A stretch of DNA of 42,863 bases from a bacterium (GTDB lineage Bacteria > Patescibacteriota > Minisyncoccia > Sungbacterales > HO2-52-23), in assembly GCA_030697525.1 (NCBI GenBank), contig JAUYPW010000018.1:1-42863 (forward strand), in the 5' to 3' direction. The position numbers were made by a program, and so were the translations under genes. The notes below the pieces were generated by a model. That model saw nothing but the letters and a program-made list of their open reading frames with translations, made no database searches and had not been told where the DNA came from. Shown here piece by piece: positions 32,736-41,725 of this stretch; the first letter of the stretch is position 1, and every line of letters starts with the position of its first letter.

Positions 32736-32936
32736 ATGAAATTTTGTCTGGAGTGCGGAGAAGGTCTGGAGTTTTTGGGTTTATCAGAATGGAGTACGGG
32801 CATATGGCTTTACGGGTGTAAGCAGTGTGATATTCTCTGGGAAAGACACGGGTGTTCAATAAGCGGCAGTACCACTGGATATGAAAAGAGCTTCCAGAAA
32901 TTATCTGAATTGGAGAAGTATAAACAGAACAAATAA
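32736..32936 (+). CDS. Small zinc-ribbon protein
   Basis: A 66-residue protein with CLECG near the N-terminus and CKQC about 24 residues later, a four-Cys zinc site. A helical basic tail follows. It is co-transcribed with the phosphoribosyltransferase gene (aaagggga before the ATG). Function is unknown. Confidence 0.65.
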   Translation: MKFCLECGEGLEFLGLSEWSTGIWLYGCKQCDILWERHGCSISGSTTGYEKSFQKLSELEKYKQNK

Positions 32937-32937
32937 A

Positions 32938-32967
32938 AAATCTCGCCAATTGGCGAGATTTTTCTTA
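32938..32967. terminator. Bidirectional terminator between the zinc-ribbon gene and guaB
   Basis: A perfect stem aaatctcgcc / ggcgagattt is flanked by A- and T-runs and serves the two converging genes. Confidence 0.85.
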
Positions 32968-34401
32968 TTAAGTCTGATGACTTCGTGGTTGACTTTCTTT
33001 GGCGCCGGCCTCGGTCATGCGGATAAATTTAGCTTTGGACCAAAACTCCTCCACGGTTTTTGCTCCCGAGTAGCTCATGCCGGATTGCAAACCGTCCAAT
33101 AAATTTCGCAGGACTTTTTTAACTTCGCCTTTGTAGGTAACCCTAAAACTTATTCCCTCTGGTGCCCGGTCTTGTCTTTCTTTATCTGCTTTCGCTTCGG
33201 TGGTTTGTCTATCTATGGAAGCGTCTCGGGAAGCGAGCCCTCTATAAACTTTAAAAGCAAGGCCGTCTTCTATATAGTATTCTCCCGGAGACTCATAGCT
33301 TCCCGCCAGCATATTTCCTATCATCACCGTGGAAGATCCTGCCGCTATCGCTTTTGCCGCGTCTCCAGAATTTTTTACACCGCCATCGGCAATCAAGGGC
33401 ACCTTATATTTTCTGGCCAAGGGGGATATTTCTAAAATGGCCGATAATTGCGGAACTCCGGCTCCAGCTACAATCCTGGTGGAGCAGGCCGCTCCCGGCC
33501 CGATGCCGACTTTAATAGCATCTGCTCCCGCTTTTATCAGATCTTCAGTACCTTCAATGGTGGCAACATTACCCGCCACAACATCAGTATCTTTAAATTT
33601 TCTTTTTAATTCCCGGGTTAGGTCAATACACTTTTTATGATGTCCGTGCGCTATATCAATTACCAGAGCATTGCAGCCCGCCTCTACCAGGGCTTCAGCT
33701 CTTTTTAATCCGTCTTTTACTCCCACGGCCGCACCCACCAAAAGCTGTCCGTCGCTGTCTTTGGCCGCATTGGAAAACTGATTTAATTTCTGAAAATCGG
33801 AAGAAGTAATAAGTCCTACTATTTTATTGGATTTATCTACCAGAGGTAATTTTTCTACCCTATATTTATCAAAAATTTGTAAAGCTTTTTCGGCCGATGT
33901 GCCAAAGGGCGCGGTGATGGTTTTGTTTCGCGGAGTCATGGCGTCTTTAACTCGCATTTTCAGATTATTTTTGAAACGGATATCGCGTGAAGTCAGAATG
34001 CCTTCCAGTTTTCCTCGCCGGTCACACACCAAAAGTCCGCTTATGTTATTGTTTTGCATAACTTCTAAAGATTTTTCCAGAGTAGCCTCTTTAGATATGG
34101 TGATAGGGTCTTCAATTACTAAGTTTTGGGCTCGTTTTACTTTTTTTACTTCCGCAACTTGATCGGGTATGGAAAGAAACCGGTGGATTATACCGATCCC
34201 GCCAACGCGCGCCATGGCAATGGCCATGCGCGACTCGGTTACGGTATCCATATTGGCGCTTACAATAGGCAAGTTGAGCTGGATGTTTCTAGAAAAATAA
34301 GTCCGCAAGTTTATAAATTTGCGGGATTCTATATCCGAATACTGCGGTACCAAAAGTACGTCGTCGTAAGTAAGCCCTAGTTTGAAATCATGGTTTTCCA
34401 T
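32968..34401 (-). CDS. guaB: Inosine-5'-monophosphate dehydrogenase
   Basis: A 477-residue enzyme that oxidises IMP to XMP with NAD+, the first step to GMP. Motifs are LTYDDVLLVPQYS near the start, two CBS domains (about 93-205), GNVATIEGTEDLIKAGADAIKVG and the catalytic loop GPGAACSTR with Cys306. The loop is usually G-P-G-S-I-C-T-T-R, so it is slightly varied. A final region carries EGISFRVTYKG. The start has no ribosome binding site; on the minus strand a TATAGT (34417-34412) ends ten bases before the ATG, so the leader is very short. It is divergent from the arginase-family gene. Confidence 0.96.
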   Translation of the reverse strand: MENHDFKLGLTYDDVLLVPQYSDIESRKFINLRTYFSRNIQLNLPIVSANMDTVTESRMAIAMARVGGIGIIHRFLSIPDQVAEVKKVKRAQNLVIEDPITISKEATLEKSLEVMQNNNISGLLVCDRRGKLEGILTSRDIRFKNNLKMRVKDAMTPRNKTITAPFGTSAEKALQIFDKYRVEKLPLVDKSNKIVGLITSSDFQKLNQFSNAAKDSDGQLLVGAAVGVKDGLKRAEALVEAGCNALVIDIAHGHHKKCIDLTRELKRKFKDTDVVAGNVATIEGTEDLIKAGADAIKVGIGPGAACSTRIVAGAGVPQLSAILEISPLARKYKVPLIADGGVKNSGDAAKAIAAGSSTVMIGNMLAGSYESPGEYYIEDGLAFKVYRGLASRDASIDRQTTEAKADKERQDRAPEGISFRVTYKGEVKKVLRNLLDGLQSGMSYSGAKTVEEFWSKAKFIRMTEAGAKESQPRSHQT

Positions 34402-34452
34402 ACCAGGAACAACTATACCAAAAGCTTATATTTTATGCTACATTTATCCAAG

Positions 34453-35445
34453 ATGACCCGGGATAGCTTAAATTTTTTGGAAAGGAAGGATTTGAAAGAA
34501 GAACTGGCTATTTTGGGAGTTTTGGTGGATATAGGAAAAGATGGGTCAGGTACCGCTGGCTCTCCCGGATATTTCCGAAAGCTCGGCATCGTGGATATTT
34601 TGGAATCTTTGGGTACTAAAGTAAATGATTTGGGTGACGTCTCGTGTCCTTCTCACGCAAAAGCTGAAATAGGTGATAAAAAAGTAAAATATTTAAATGA
34701 CATTTGTCTCGCGGCTGAACATACAGCCGAAAAAATAGCCGGAGTTTTAAAAAATAAATCCAGGGTAATAACTTTGGGCGGAGATCATGCGACTTCTTTG
34801 GGAACAATTTCAGGAGCTCACGCCGTCTTTGGAGATGATCTTGGTCTAATTTGGATTGATGCCCATTCTGATATAAATACTTTCAAGACAACTCCCACGG
34901 GCAACATACATGGACAAGTCTCGGCCGCCACTCTGGGTATGGGCCATCCGCGGCTTACCAGTATTTTTAAAAAAGGAGCGAAAATAAAAAAAGAAAATAT
35001 ACTATATATAGGCCTAAAGGATATAGATCAGGAGGAGGTGGATGTTTTGCGTGAGAAAAAACTGGCTTGCGTCACGTCTTTTGATATTTTGCGTCGCGGC
35101 TTATTTTCAGCGGAGAAGGCCATAGATCAATTAAGATCACGGGTAAAAAATATATGGATTAGTTTTGATGTGGATGTAATTGACGAAGAATATTTACCGG
35201 CAACTCTGATGCCGAATTCCAGCGGTTTAGACAAGAGAGAGATAAAAGCATTGGCTAAATACATTGGAAAGACTTGTCCGGTAAGGGGTATAGACGTGGT
35301 TGAGTTTGCTCCCCAAAAAGATATTAACAAAAAATCGGGACAGTTGGTTATGGAAATAATAGCGGGATTTTTGGGGTCCGAATACGGAGACTACACAAAG
35401 TATCTGGGAAAATATAAGAAAATGTCTGAAAAGTCCTTTTCGTAG
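34453..35445 (+). CDS. Arginase/agmatinase-family (ureohydrolase) enzyme
   Basis: A 330-residue binuclear manganese hydrolase. Metal ligands are in GGDHATSLG (His), DAHSDINT (Asp, His, Asp) and SFDVDVID (Asp, Asp). The family includes arginase, agmatinase and formiminoglutamase. The substrate-loop sequence GNIHGQVSAATL, with an N-x-H-G-x-x motif, and GGDHATSLG are closest to arginase. The start is uncertain: ATG 34453 is used, but ATG 34435 and an earlier one at 34390 are in frame and no ribosome binding site marks any of them. The last codons lie within the left arm of the palindromic element at 35431-35566. Confidence 0.88.
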   Translation: MTRDSLNFLERKDLKEELAILGVLVDIGKDGSGTAGSPGYFRKLGIVDILESLGTKVNDLGDVSCPSHAKAEIGDKKVKYLNDICLAAEHTAEKIAGVLKNKSRVITLGGDHATSLGTISGAHAVFGDDLGLIWIDAHSDINTFKTTPTGNIHGQVSAATLGMGHPRLTSIFKKGAKIKKENILYIGLKDIDQEEVDVLREKKLACVTSFDILRRGLFSAEKAIDQLRSRVKNIWISFDVDVIDEEYLPATLMPNSSGLDKREIKALAKYIGKTCPVRGIDVVEFAPQKDINKKSGQLVMEIIAGFLGSEYGDYTKYLGKYKKMSEKSFS

Positions 35446-35566
35446 GAAAATGCAGCAATTTTTGAGCGAGACAAGGAACGACGAGGAAACTGTATGTTTA
35501 CATACAGTGACGAGGAGTGACGAAGTCGCAGCCAAAAATTGCTAATTTTACAGAAAGGGGACTTTT
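35431..35566. repeat. Large imperfect palindromic element between the arginase-family gene and dnaG
   Basis: The outer arms agtccttttc...taggaaaat and attttacagaaaggggact are inverted copies. Inside them agcaatttttg matches caaaaattgct, then gcga matches tcgc, and in the centre actgtatg-ttta-catacagt is a perfect hairpin. Two direct copies of gacgagga flank the central hairpin. A T-run follows the right arm. The whole 136 bases could fold into one long arm, as a palindromic repeat, a structured RNA or a strong terminator. It includes the arginase-family stop codon. Confidence 0.65.
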
Positions 35567-35581
35567 TAGAGAGTTTCTAAA

Positions 35582-37354
35582 ATGAGTTTACCCACGGAAG
35601 AAATAAAAGCTCGACTGGATATAGCCGAATTTATCCAGTCATATATGAAGTTGCAAAAAGCTGGTGCTAATTACCGCGCCAACTGTCCTTTTCATGGGGA
35701 AAAAACTCCCTCTTTTTATGTATCGCCTGTGAGGCAGATCTGGCATTGTTTCGGCTGTGGGCGCGGCGGTGATGTTTTTAAGTTTGCCATGGAGATTGAG
35801 GGGCTAGATTTTACGGAGGCTTTGCGCATGCTTGCCCAAAGGACCGGGGTGGTGCTTAAAAGAGAAGATCCCGCCATGCGTTCGGAGAAAAATCGGCTGT
35901 ATGAGACTTGTGATTATGCCGCGCGAATTTTTCAAAAAAATTTGGACCTTAACCCGGCCGTAAGAGATTATTTAAAAAAAAGAGGAGTTGCGGACAAAAC
36001 AATTAAGGATTTCCAAATAGGTTTTGCTCCGGCTAGCTGGGATTTTTTATTAAAAAATTTGCTGGCCAAAGGATTTAAAAAAGAAGAAATTGAAAAAGCC
36101 GGACTTAGTATAAAATCTGAAGACAGGTCTTCTTGGTATGACCGTTTTCGCAGCCGGATAATATTCCCCATAAATGATGCCAATGGTCTGGTTATAGGAT
36201 TTGGAGGAAGAATATTTAGTGACAAGCAACAGGGAACAAGCGACAAGGAAGAAGGAAGAACCGAGGCGAAATACATAAATTCTCCGCAGACGCCGATTTA
36301 TGACAAATCATCCGTTCTTTACGGTTTTGATAAGGCCAAACAGGAGATACGTTCCAAAAACCAGGTGGTCTTGGTAGAGGGTTATATGGATTGTCTGATG
36401 TCTCATCAGGCCGGGCTTAAAAATACGGTAGCTGTATCGGGGACTGCCCTGACCGGTGTGCAGGCCAAAAACTTGAGAAGGCTTTGCGATTCTATGATTG
36501 CGTCTTTTGATGCCGATATGGCGGGGGAATCGGCTACCAGACGCTCCCTGGGAGTAGGCGCCCAGCTCGAATTTGATAGAAAAATTGCCGCCGTACCTTC
36601 CGGAAAAGATCCGGCCGATACCGTTGCTAAAAGTCCGGAACTTTGGCTGGCCGCGGTGGCCGAAGCCAAACCAGCTGTAGAATATTTTTTTGAAAAAACT
36701 TTCCGTGAGAAAAACCCAAATAATATAAATGGGAAAAAAGAAATTTCCGCTCTTCTTCTTCCCTGGATAGCCGAGCTTTCCAACGAAGTGGAAAAGGCGC
36801 ACTGGATTTCCGAGATGTCTCGTCGCTTGGAAATAAAAGAAGATTCTATTTGGAAAGAGCTAAGAAGATCTTCTTTGGGTATCAAGCCTCTCGCAGTACT
36901 CGCCAGTTCCAATCAGTCACCAAAAGTCTTGCCCAAACGGCGGGATTTATTAGAAGAGAGACTGCTGTCCACGATGGTTATGCTAGATAAAGAAATTTTT
37001 TCCAAGGAGCTTAAGGATGATCACCTTATTTTCACCTCGGTTCTGAATAGTCAGCTTTTTGAATTTTTACATGGATCAAATAAGATAATTTTGTCTCCCG
37101 AAATGCAAGAGACTATTGATCAGCTTAAGTTTAAAGGGGAACTGCTAAAAGATTTTACCGGTGATCTTTACGACGAGTTTATCACTTGCAAAAAAGAGCT
37201 TGAGAAAGTATGTATAAAGGAGGAGTTGGGGTGTCTCGGACAAAAAATAAGAGAGAAAGAAAAAGCAGGTGATGCGGGTGAAGTGGCTATAAAATTAACC
37301 GATTTTAATAATTTATCAAGAAAATTAAAAGAGTTGGAAAAACCCCCTAAATAA
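35582..37354 (+). CDS. dnaG: DNA primase
   Basis: A 590-residue primase that lays RNA primers for replication. The zinc domain has C35, H38, C56 and C59 (CPFH and CFGC). The RNA polymerase core has GFAPASWDFL and GFGGRIF, and the TOPRIM domain has VLVEGYMDCL and the acidic SFDADMAGE. Between GGRIF and KYINSP there is an extra stretch of about 12-15 residues encoded by a purine-rich gacaag-type repeat. The C-terminal helicase-interacting domain is diverged. There is no ribosome binding site. rpoD starts six bases after its stop, a common dnaG-rpoD pairing. Confidence 0.96.
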   Translation: MSLPTEEIKARLDIAEFIQSYMKLQKAGANYRANCPFHGEKTPSFYVSPVRQIWHCFGCGRGGDVFKFAMEIEGLDFTEALRMLAQRTGVVLKREDPAMRSEKNRLYETCDYAARIFQKNLDLNPAVRDYLKKRGVADKTIKDFQIGFAPASWDFLLKNLLAKGFKKEEIEKAGLSIKSEDRSSWYDRFRSRIIFPINDANGLVIGFGGRIFSDKQQGTSDKEEGRTEAKYINSPQTPIYDKSSVLYGFDKAKQEIRSKNQVVLVEGYMDCLMSHQAGLKNTVAVSGTALTGVQAKNLRRLCDSMIASFDADMAGESATRRSLGVGAQLEFDRKIAAVPSGKDPADTVAKSPELWLAAVAEAKPAVEYFFEKTFREKNPNNINGKKEISALLLPWIAELSNEVEKAHWISEMSRRLEIKEDSIWKELRRSSLGIKPLAVLASSNQSPKVLPKRRDLLEERLLSTMVMLDKEIFSKELKDDHLIFTSVLNSQLFEFLHGSNKIILSPEMQETIDQLKFKGELLKDFTGDLYDEFITCKKELEKVCIKEELGCLGQKIREKEKAGDAGEVAIKLTDFNNLSRKLKELEKPPK

Positions 37355-37360
37355 GATTAG

Positions 37361-38566
37361 ATGCCAAAAAAAAACAAGAAAAAAAATACAAAAAAGAGCG
37401 GCGCAAAACCCAAAGTTCATAAGCTTCCTCCGGCCAAGCAGTCCGCAGTGGGTGAGGTGGCTTCTAAGAAAGAAGGCGCTGAAAAGATAGAGAAGAACAT
37501 ACAAATAATTTTGAAACGCGGACGCGACCGCGGTTTTGTGACTTACTCGGAAATACTTTATTATTTCCCAAACATTGAAGAAGATGTGATGCTTCTGGAG
37601 GATCTTTACGCCAGACTTGAGAAAGAAAATATACAGATTTTAGAAACGCAGGAACTTATTGAAGAGGGGACTCCCAAGAAAACAAAAAAGGGAGCGCACC
37701 ATCAAAAAAAAGAACAGGATATAGATTTTGAACAGCTGTCGCAGGATTCGGTGCAGATGTATCTGCGGGAAATAGGGCGGATACCTCTTTTAAAAGGGGA
37801 AGAAGAAAAAGATCTAGCCAAAAGGATTGAAAAAGGAGATGAGGAAGCCCGCCGAAAACTTACTCAAGCTAACCTGCGCCTGGTGGTATCTATCGCCAAA
37901 AGATATGTGGGGCGCTCGCCGCATCTGACCTTGCTTGATTTGATTCAGGAAGGCAATATCGGGCTTTTTAAAGCCGTAGAGAAGTTTGATTACAAAAGAG
38001 GTTATAAATTTTCTACTTACGCCACTTGGTGGATTAGACAGGCCATCACTCGCGCCCTGGCGGATCAGGCGCGAACCATTCGTATTCCTGTGCATATGGT
38101 GGAGACCATTTCCAAATATCAGCAGGTAAAACGAAGACTGTTGCAGGATTTGGGCCGCGAGCCCTTGCCGGAAGAAATGTCGGCGGAGATGAATATAGAA
38201 TTAGAAAAAATCCACCACATAGAAAAAATTGCTCAAGATACTGTAAGTTTGGAAGCGCCTGTGGGAGATGATGACGAAGATTCGGTGTTGGGAGAATTTA
38301 TTGAAGATGAAAAAACTTTGTCGCCTTCACAGCTTGCCGCGCGGCGTCTTCTTCGGGATCATCTTATGGTTATAATAAGAGAGCTGACACCCCGTGAGCA
38401 GAAAATTTTAAGCTTGCGTTTCGGGCTGGACGACGGCATTACTCATACTCTGGAGGAAGTTGGCCGCGAATTCGGCGTAACCCGCGAGCGCATCCGCCAA
38501 ATTGAAGCAAAGGCTCTAGAGAGGATCAGGGGCCACCACTTGTCTAAAAAACTGGAAGGGTATTAA
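37361..38566 (+). CDS. rpoD: RNA polymerase principal sigma factor (sigma70 family)
   Basis: A 401-residue group 1 sigma factor. The first 40 residues are Lys-rich and low complexity, followed by a short region 1. Region 1.2 is [16 protein letters not shown]. Regions 2.1-2.4 include [19 protein letters not shown] and [16 protein letters not shown]; region 3 is shortened; region 4 has [15 protein letters not shown] and the DNA-binding helix [18 protein letters not shown]. It is downstream of dnaG without a ribosome binding site and ends at a shared terminator. Confidence 0.97.
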   Translation: MPKKNKKKNTKKSGAKPKVHKLPPAKQSAVGEVASKKEGAEKIEKNIQIILKRGRDRGFVTYSEILYYFPNIEEDVMLLEDLYARLEKENIQILETQELIEEGTPKKTKKGAHHQKKEQDIDFEQLSQDSVQMYLREIGRIPLLKGEEEKDLAKRIEKGDEEARRKLTQANLRLVVSIAKRYVGRSPHLTLLDLIQEGNIGLFKAVEKFDYKRGYKFSTYATWWIRQAITRALADQARTIRIPVHMVETISKYQQVKRRLLQDLGREPLPEEMSAEMNIELEKIHHIEKIAQDTVSLEAPVGDDDEDSVLGEFIEDEKTLSPSQLAARRLLRDHLMVIIRELTPREQKILSLRFGLDDGITHTLEEVGREFGVTRERIRQIEAKALERIRGHHLSKKLEGY

Positions 38567-38576
38567 AAGGATATTA

Positions 38577-38604
38577 AAAAAAGAGCTCGCGCGAGCTCTT
38601 TTTG
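38577..38604. terminator. Bidirectional terminator between rpoD and the lipoprotein gene
   Basis: A perfect palindromic stem aaagagctcgc / gcgagctcttt with T-runs on both strands. Confidence 0.85.
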
Positions 38605-38606
38605 TT

Positions 38607-40112
38607 TTATTCATAAACTCCGATTCGGCTGTAATCTGCCGAAACTCTTTTTCTTTTTTCATACACTCCATCGCCATTCTCGTCTTTTATCAAATAACGA
38701 GTATCGCCGAGTGTATAGGCTATAAGTTCAGGTCGGTCTTTGGTGAAGGCGCTTTTCTCGCCGACAAAACCGTCCTGCGATTTACCGTCAGTAAAAATAA
38801 ACTGTACTTTTTTTGTGTCTTGTTGGTGTAATACATCTGCCCGAAAAACTTTGTCATAGGGTGCATTGGGTTTAAAATACTCCACCACCATTCCGATACT
38901 TGGTCGGTATCGGTCTCCGTCCGTCCACTCCTTCAAAACATATTCAATTTCTCTGGCAAGCTGATCGGGCGCTTTGTGTCCTTCCTTGAATTTCAGGCGG
39001 ACATTGTAGTTAGACAAAAGCGGCGGAATTTTATAAGGGAAGGGAATTGTCCATCCTTTGGCATCCGGCGCGTATTCCCAAAAATCAAATTCTTTACCGG
39101 CTTTGGCAATTTCTACTTTTACTTCCGGAAGTTTAGGTTCCACCAGCTTATATTCCTCTTTATTGGGGAATATCCGCTCAAACATTGCGGGGCTGGTGAG
39201 GTACCATTCCTCAACTTTTTCCACGAAATCTGGTAAACCATACCCGGTTTTATTTTTGCCGTCGTCAACATCTATGACCACAACAGCGTATGATCCGTTC
39301 CCACTAAGGAAACCTTTAACCGCTGGGTACTGCTCCAGTTCTTCAGAGACACCGACCCTCCGGATCTCAAGATAGTTGGCGAAATTATTCTGCGGACGAA
39401 CTCCTTCAAGAATTTTTGATTTGGTAACTACCAGTTTATAATCCTTGGGCTTCCAAACAAAACGATTTTTATCATCCGGATAATTAGGATCCGGCTCGCG
39501 GTGATCAAACTCGCGGTGGAAAGTTAAAATATATTTCTCCGTTTCTTTCAGTATCTGGCTCTCTCTGGCCTGATTTACAGTAGCGCTTTCAAAAGGATTT
39601 TCTTTGCGGAAATCCAGCGTCAGAAGGATAGACGGGTCATAACCTAGGCCATGGTCGCGGCCGAATCTGTCTCTTCGGCTTTGATACCAAGACCTCATGC
39701 CCATCAGTTCCTCAAAAGTATCTTTTAATTCCGAGGCGTGTACCCGCGCGTGGATGGCGCGGAAAACTTCCAAGCGGTGCTCAAAATATCCGCGCAGGCC
39801 AAAAGTTTTCAGATATTTAGCCATCTCCTCGTTCTTGTAATCAACAACTTCTTCCAGTGTTTTTATGTAAGAATCCAGTTGTTTTCTTACCCAAGTTTTG
39901 GGCAGGACTGAATACACAAGCTTGAATTCGCCATTTTCCCACTTTCCCAAAAGTTGCCTGAAACTGAAATAATAGGCGCTTTCCTGCTCCTGCTCATTGT
40001 ATCCTTTTTCTTCCACTCGTCTGTAAAACTCGCTACGGTAAGACGGCGCGCAGGAGATGAGCAGAAGATAAAGTAGGAACACAAACAGAAACCTCAAGTT
40101 TAAAAATCTCAT
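38607..40112 (-). CDS. Putative lipoprotein, GWxTD-like or unknown family
   Basis: A 501-residue exported protein. The N-terminus is a lipoprotein signal: a hydrophobic core then LLLISC with the lipidated Cys at residue 21. The mature protein is rich in charged residues and Tyr, with several helical stretches (30-130) and a beta-rich second half. It ends with an acidic, Asp-rich turn (KDENGDGVYEKR), possibly a calcium site. I chose ATG 40112, which overlaps the upstream stop (ATGA) and has gaggtga ahead, over a TTG at 40118. It is co-transcribed with an HExxH membrane protein, so the two probably form an envelope unit. No family is recognised with confidence. Confidence 0.72.
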   Translation of the reverse strand: MRFLNLRFLFVFLLYLLLISCAPSYRSEFYRRVEEKGYNEQEQESAYYFSFRQLLGKWENGEFKLVYSVLPKTWVRKQLDSYIKTLEEVVDYKNEEMAKYLKTFGLRGYFEHRLEVFRAIHARVHASELKDTFEELMGMRSWYQSRRDRFGRDHGLGYDPSILLTLDFRKENPFESATVNQARESQILKETEKYILTFHREFDHREPDPNYPDDKNRFVWKPKDYKLVVTKSKILEGVRPQNNFANYLEIRRVGVSEELEQYPAVKGFLSGNGSYAVVVIDVDDGKNKTGYGLPDFVEKVEEWYLTSPAMFERIFPNKEEYKLVEPKLPEVKVEIAKAGKEFDFWEYAPDAKGWTIPFPYKIPPLLSNYNVRLKFKEGHKAPDQLAREIEYVLKEWTDGDRYRPSIGMVVEYFKPNAPYDKVFRADVLHQQDTKKVQFIFTDGKSQDGFVGEKSAFTKDRPELIAYTLGDTRYLIKDENGDGVYEKRKRVSADYSRIGVYE

Positions 40113-41581
40113 CTCCAAATCACCTCACTTTGATTGTTTCTCTCTTTTTCAATAAGTTTAGAGACTATGGATAAGATTTCTGCCAGATTTTTGTCTGCCA
40201 CGTCTTCTTCTTTTATCTTATACTTTTTTGCCAGAGCAAGAGCTTCTTCTTCAGAAAGGCCGGTCATGGCGGCGAGCTGCCGCAGCAGGGTTACGGAAAG
40301 TTTTTTCTTATTTCCTGAATCCGGCTCGCCCGCTTTCTCAAAAACCTCGTTGGCTATACGCTCTATCTCATCTTCGCGAGATTTCAGCCACGACATGGTT
40401 TGTTCGTGTCCCCCAAGATTGGTTAAATCATAGCTGAAAGCCATCGCTATTCTAAAAGCGGCTTTGGGGTCAACCAGTTTTTCATGCAGAGCAGTGAAGA
40501 ACAGAGGATCATGATAAAAGAAAGGAAGTCCCTTGTCTCTGAAAAAAGGCACCAACTCTTTTTTTACTCGATCCACTTTTTCGGAATAGTATTTCCATTT
40601 GTCTCGGTCAATCCGCAAGTTACCAGCGTGATCAAATAAAATTATTTCTTTGCGTATACGGTCAAAATCTAAACCAAAAAACGCGCGGCTCATCTCGCGA
40701 ATGTCGCGAAGATATCCGTGGAAAATTAGATGTATTTTATCTTCCGGCACAAGCATGACGGGAAGGCTGGCCATAAGTTCAAAATCCATCCCCATACTTA
40801 ACGGATACCACTGCAATTTGGGATTGGCGTGGATAAGTTCATGCCGTGTTATCAGATTCTTGGTCATCAGATATTCTAAAATTCTTCCCTGCAAGGTAAT
40901 GTACCCGACCCCGCTATTAAGCCAGACAGCTCCCAAAAACGGGCCGTACCCCAAATGGATTTCTCTTATGATGAAGTCTTCTCTTTCTATTTTTGGAGGT
41001 AGAAGATTCAGATCGCGAAAATCTATTTTTTCCAGAACTTCAGGCACGGGCTTATTCAGGATACTTCGCAAGTCTGTTTCCGACATTCCCGTGTACAAAG
41101 ATTTTATTTTTATCGCCTTATCTTCCAGGTTTCGGAAGTCCTGATAATCTTCCTCCGCCGCTTCTTTATACGCCCCGATAAAATCTTTTTTTACCGCTTG
41201 CATTTGTTCTCTGGTGATTATCTGCTGGCCGCCGAAGCTATAGAAAAGGTATTTATCATCACCAACCTTTTTCCACGGCTCAAAGACAAATTTTATTTTC
41301 CGGCCGTGGATTTCCATCTCTTCCTCCACGCATCCATCAAAAATTCGGGGAATGCCCGAATCGCTCAAATAAGCCGAAGTGGCGTTTAAGTATTGCAGAT
41401 AATATTTCATCTGCTCAATCGAATCGGTTGACTGGGAGACTCCCTCCGGAAAGTAGTGAGGAAGTCTTTCTTGAGGTATGGCGACAGAGGGTATCGCAAT
41501 CAGTAAAATTATAATTGCCGGAAGCAACATTAAAAAAACTCCAACCGTGCGGTTGCTTAATGGCCTATCTTTGGACAGCAT
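40109..41581 (-). CDS. Membrane-anchored HExxH protein, putative zinc metallopeptidase
   Basis: A 490-residue protein with one N-terminal transmembrane segment (about 13-33) and a large exported domain. The segment TRHELIHANPK places HExxH at 247-251, and Glu268 (MDFELMAS) lies 17 residues after the motif. This would be a gluzincin-like third ligand, though the family is not recognised. The rest is helical and charged, with a C-terminal coiled-coil-like tail. Its stop overlaps the lipoprotein start by four bases. The start has ggaggt. A protease acting on envelope proteins is the simplest reading, but catalysis is unproven. Confidence 0.7.
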   Translation of the reverse strand: MLSKDRPLSNRTVGVFLMLLPAIIILLIAIPSVAIPQERLPHYFPEGVSQSTDSIEQMKYYLQYLNATSAYLSDSGIPRIFDGCVEEEMEIHGRKIKFVFEPWKKVGDDKYLFYSFGGQQIITREQMQAVKKDFIGAYKEAAEEDYQDFRNLEDKAIKIKSLYTGMSETDLRSILNKPVPEVLEKIDFRDLNLLPPKIEREDFIIREIHLGYGPFLGAVWLNSGVGYITLQGRILEYLMTKNLITRHELIHANPKLQWYPLSMGMDFELMASLPVMLVPEDKIHLIFHGYLRDIREMSRAFFGLDFDRIRKEIILFDHAGNLRIDRDKWKYYSEKVDRVKKELVPFFRDKGLPFFYHDPLFFTALHEKLVDPKAAFRIAMAFSYDLTNLGGHEQTMSWLKSREDEIERIANEVFEKAGEPDSGNKKKLSVTLLRQLAAMTGLSEEEALALAKKYKIKEEDVADKNLAEILSIVSKLIEKERNNQSEVIWR

Positions 41582-41638
41582 TATCTTAACCTCCGTTGGT
41601 GGTTTTTATTGGCTTTTCAAAGGGCTTTTTCTGCCCCA

Positions 41639-41667
41639 AGAGTAATACTATATATAGAAAAGGTCAA
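41639..41667 (-). promoter_or_regulatory. Possible promoter of the HExxH/lipoprotein operon
   Basis: On the minus strand, TTGACC (41667-41662) and TACTCT (41644-41639) are spaced by 17 bases, about 60 bases upstream of the start codon. Confidence 0.4.
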
Positions 41668-41686
41668 TTTGACTAAATACAAATCC

Positions 41687-41715
41687 TTGCCCGAAGCCGG
41701 TTTTTGTAATATTAT
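41687..41715 (+). promoter_or_regulatory. Promoter of the tRNA-Asn gene
   Basis: TTGCCC (41687-41692) and TATTAT (41710-41715) are separated by 17 bases. The tRNA begins 11 bases after the -10 box. Confidence 0.65.
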
Positions 41716-41725
41716 GATTTCGTAT

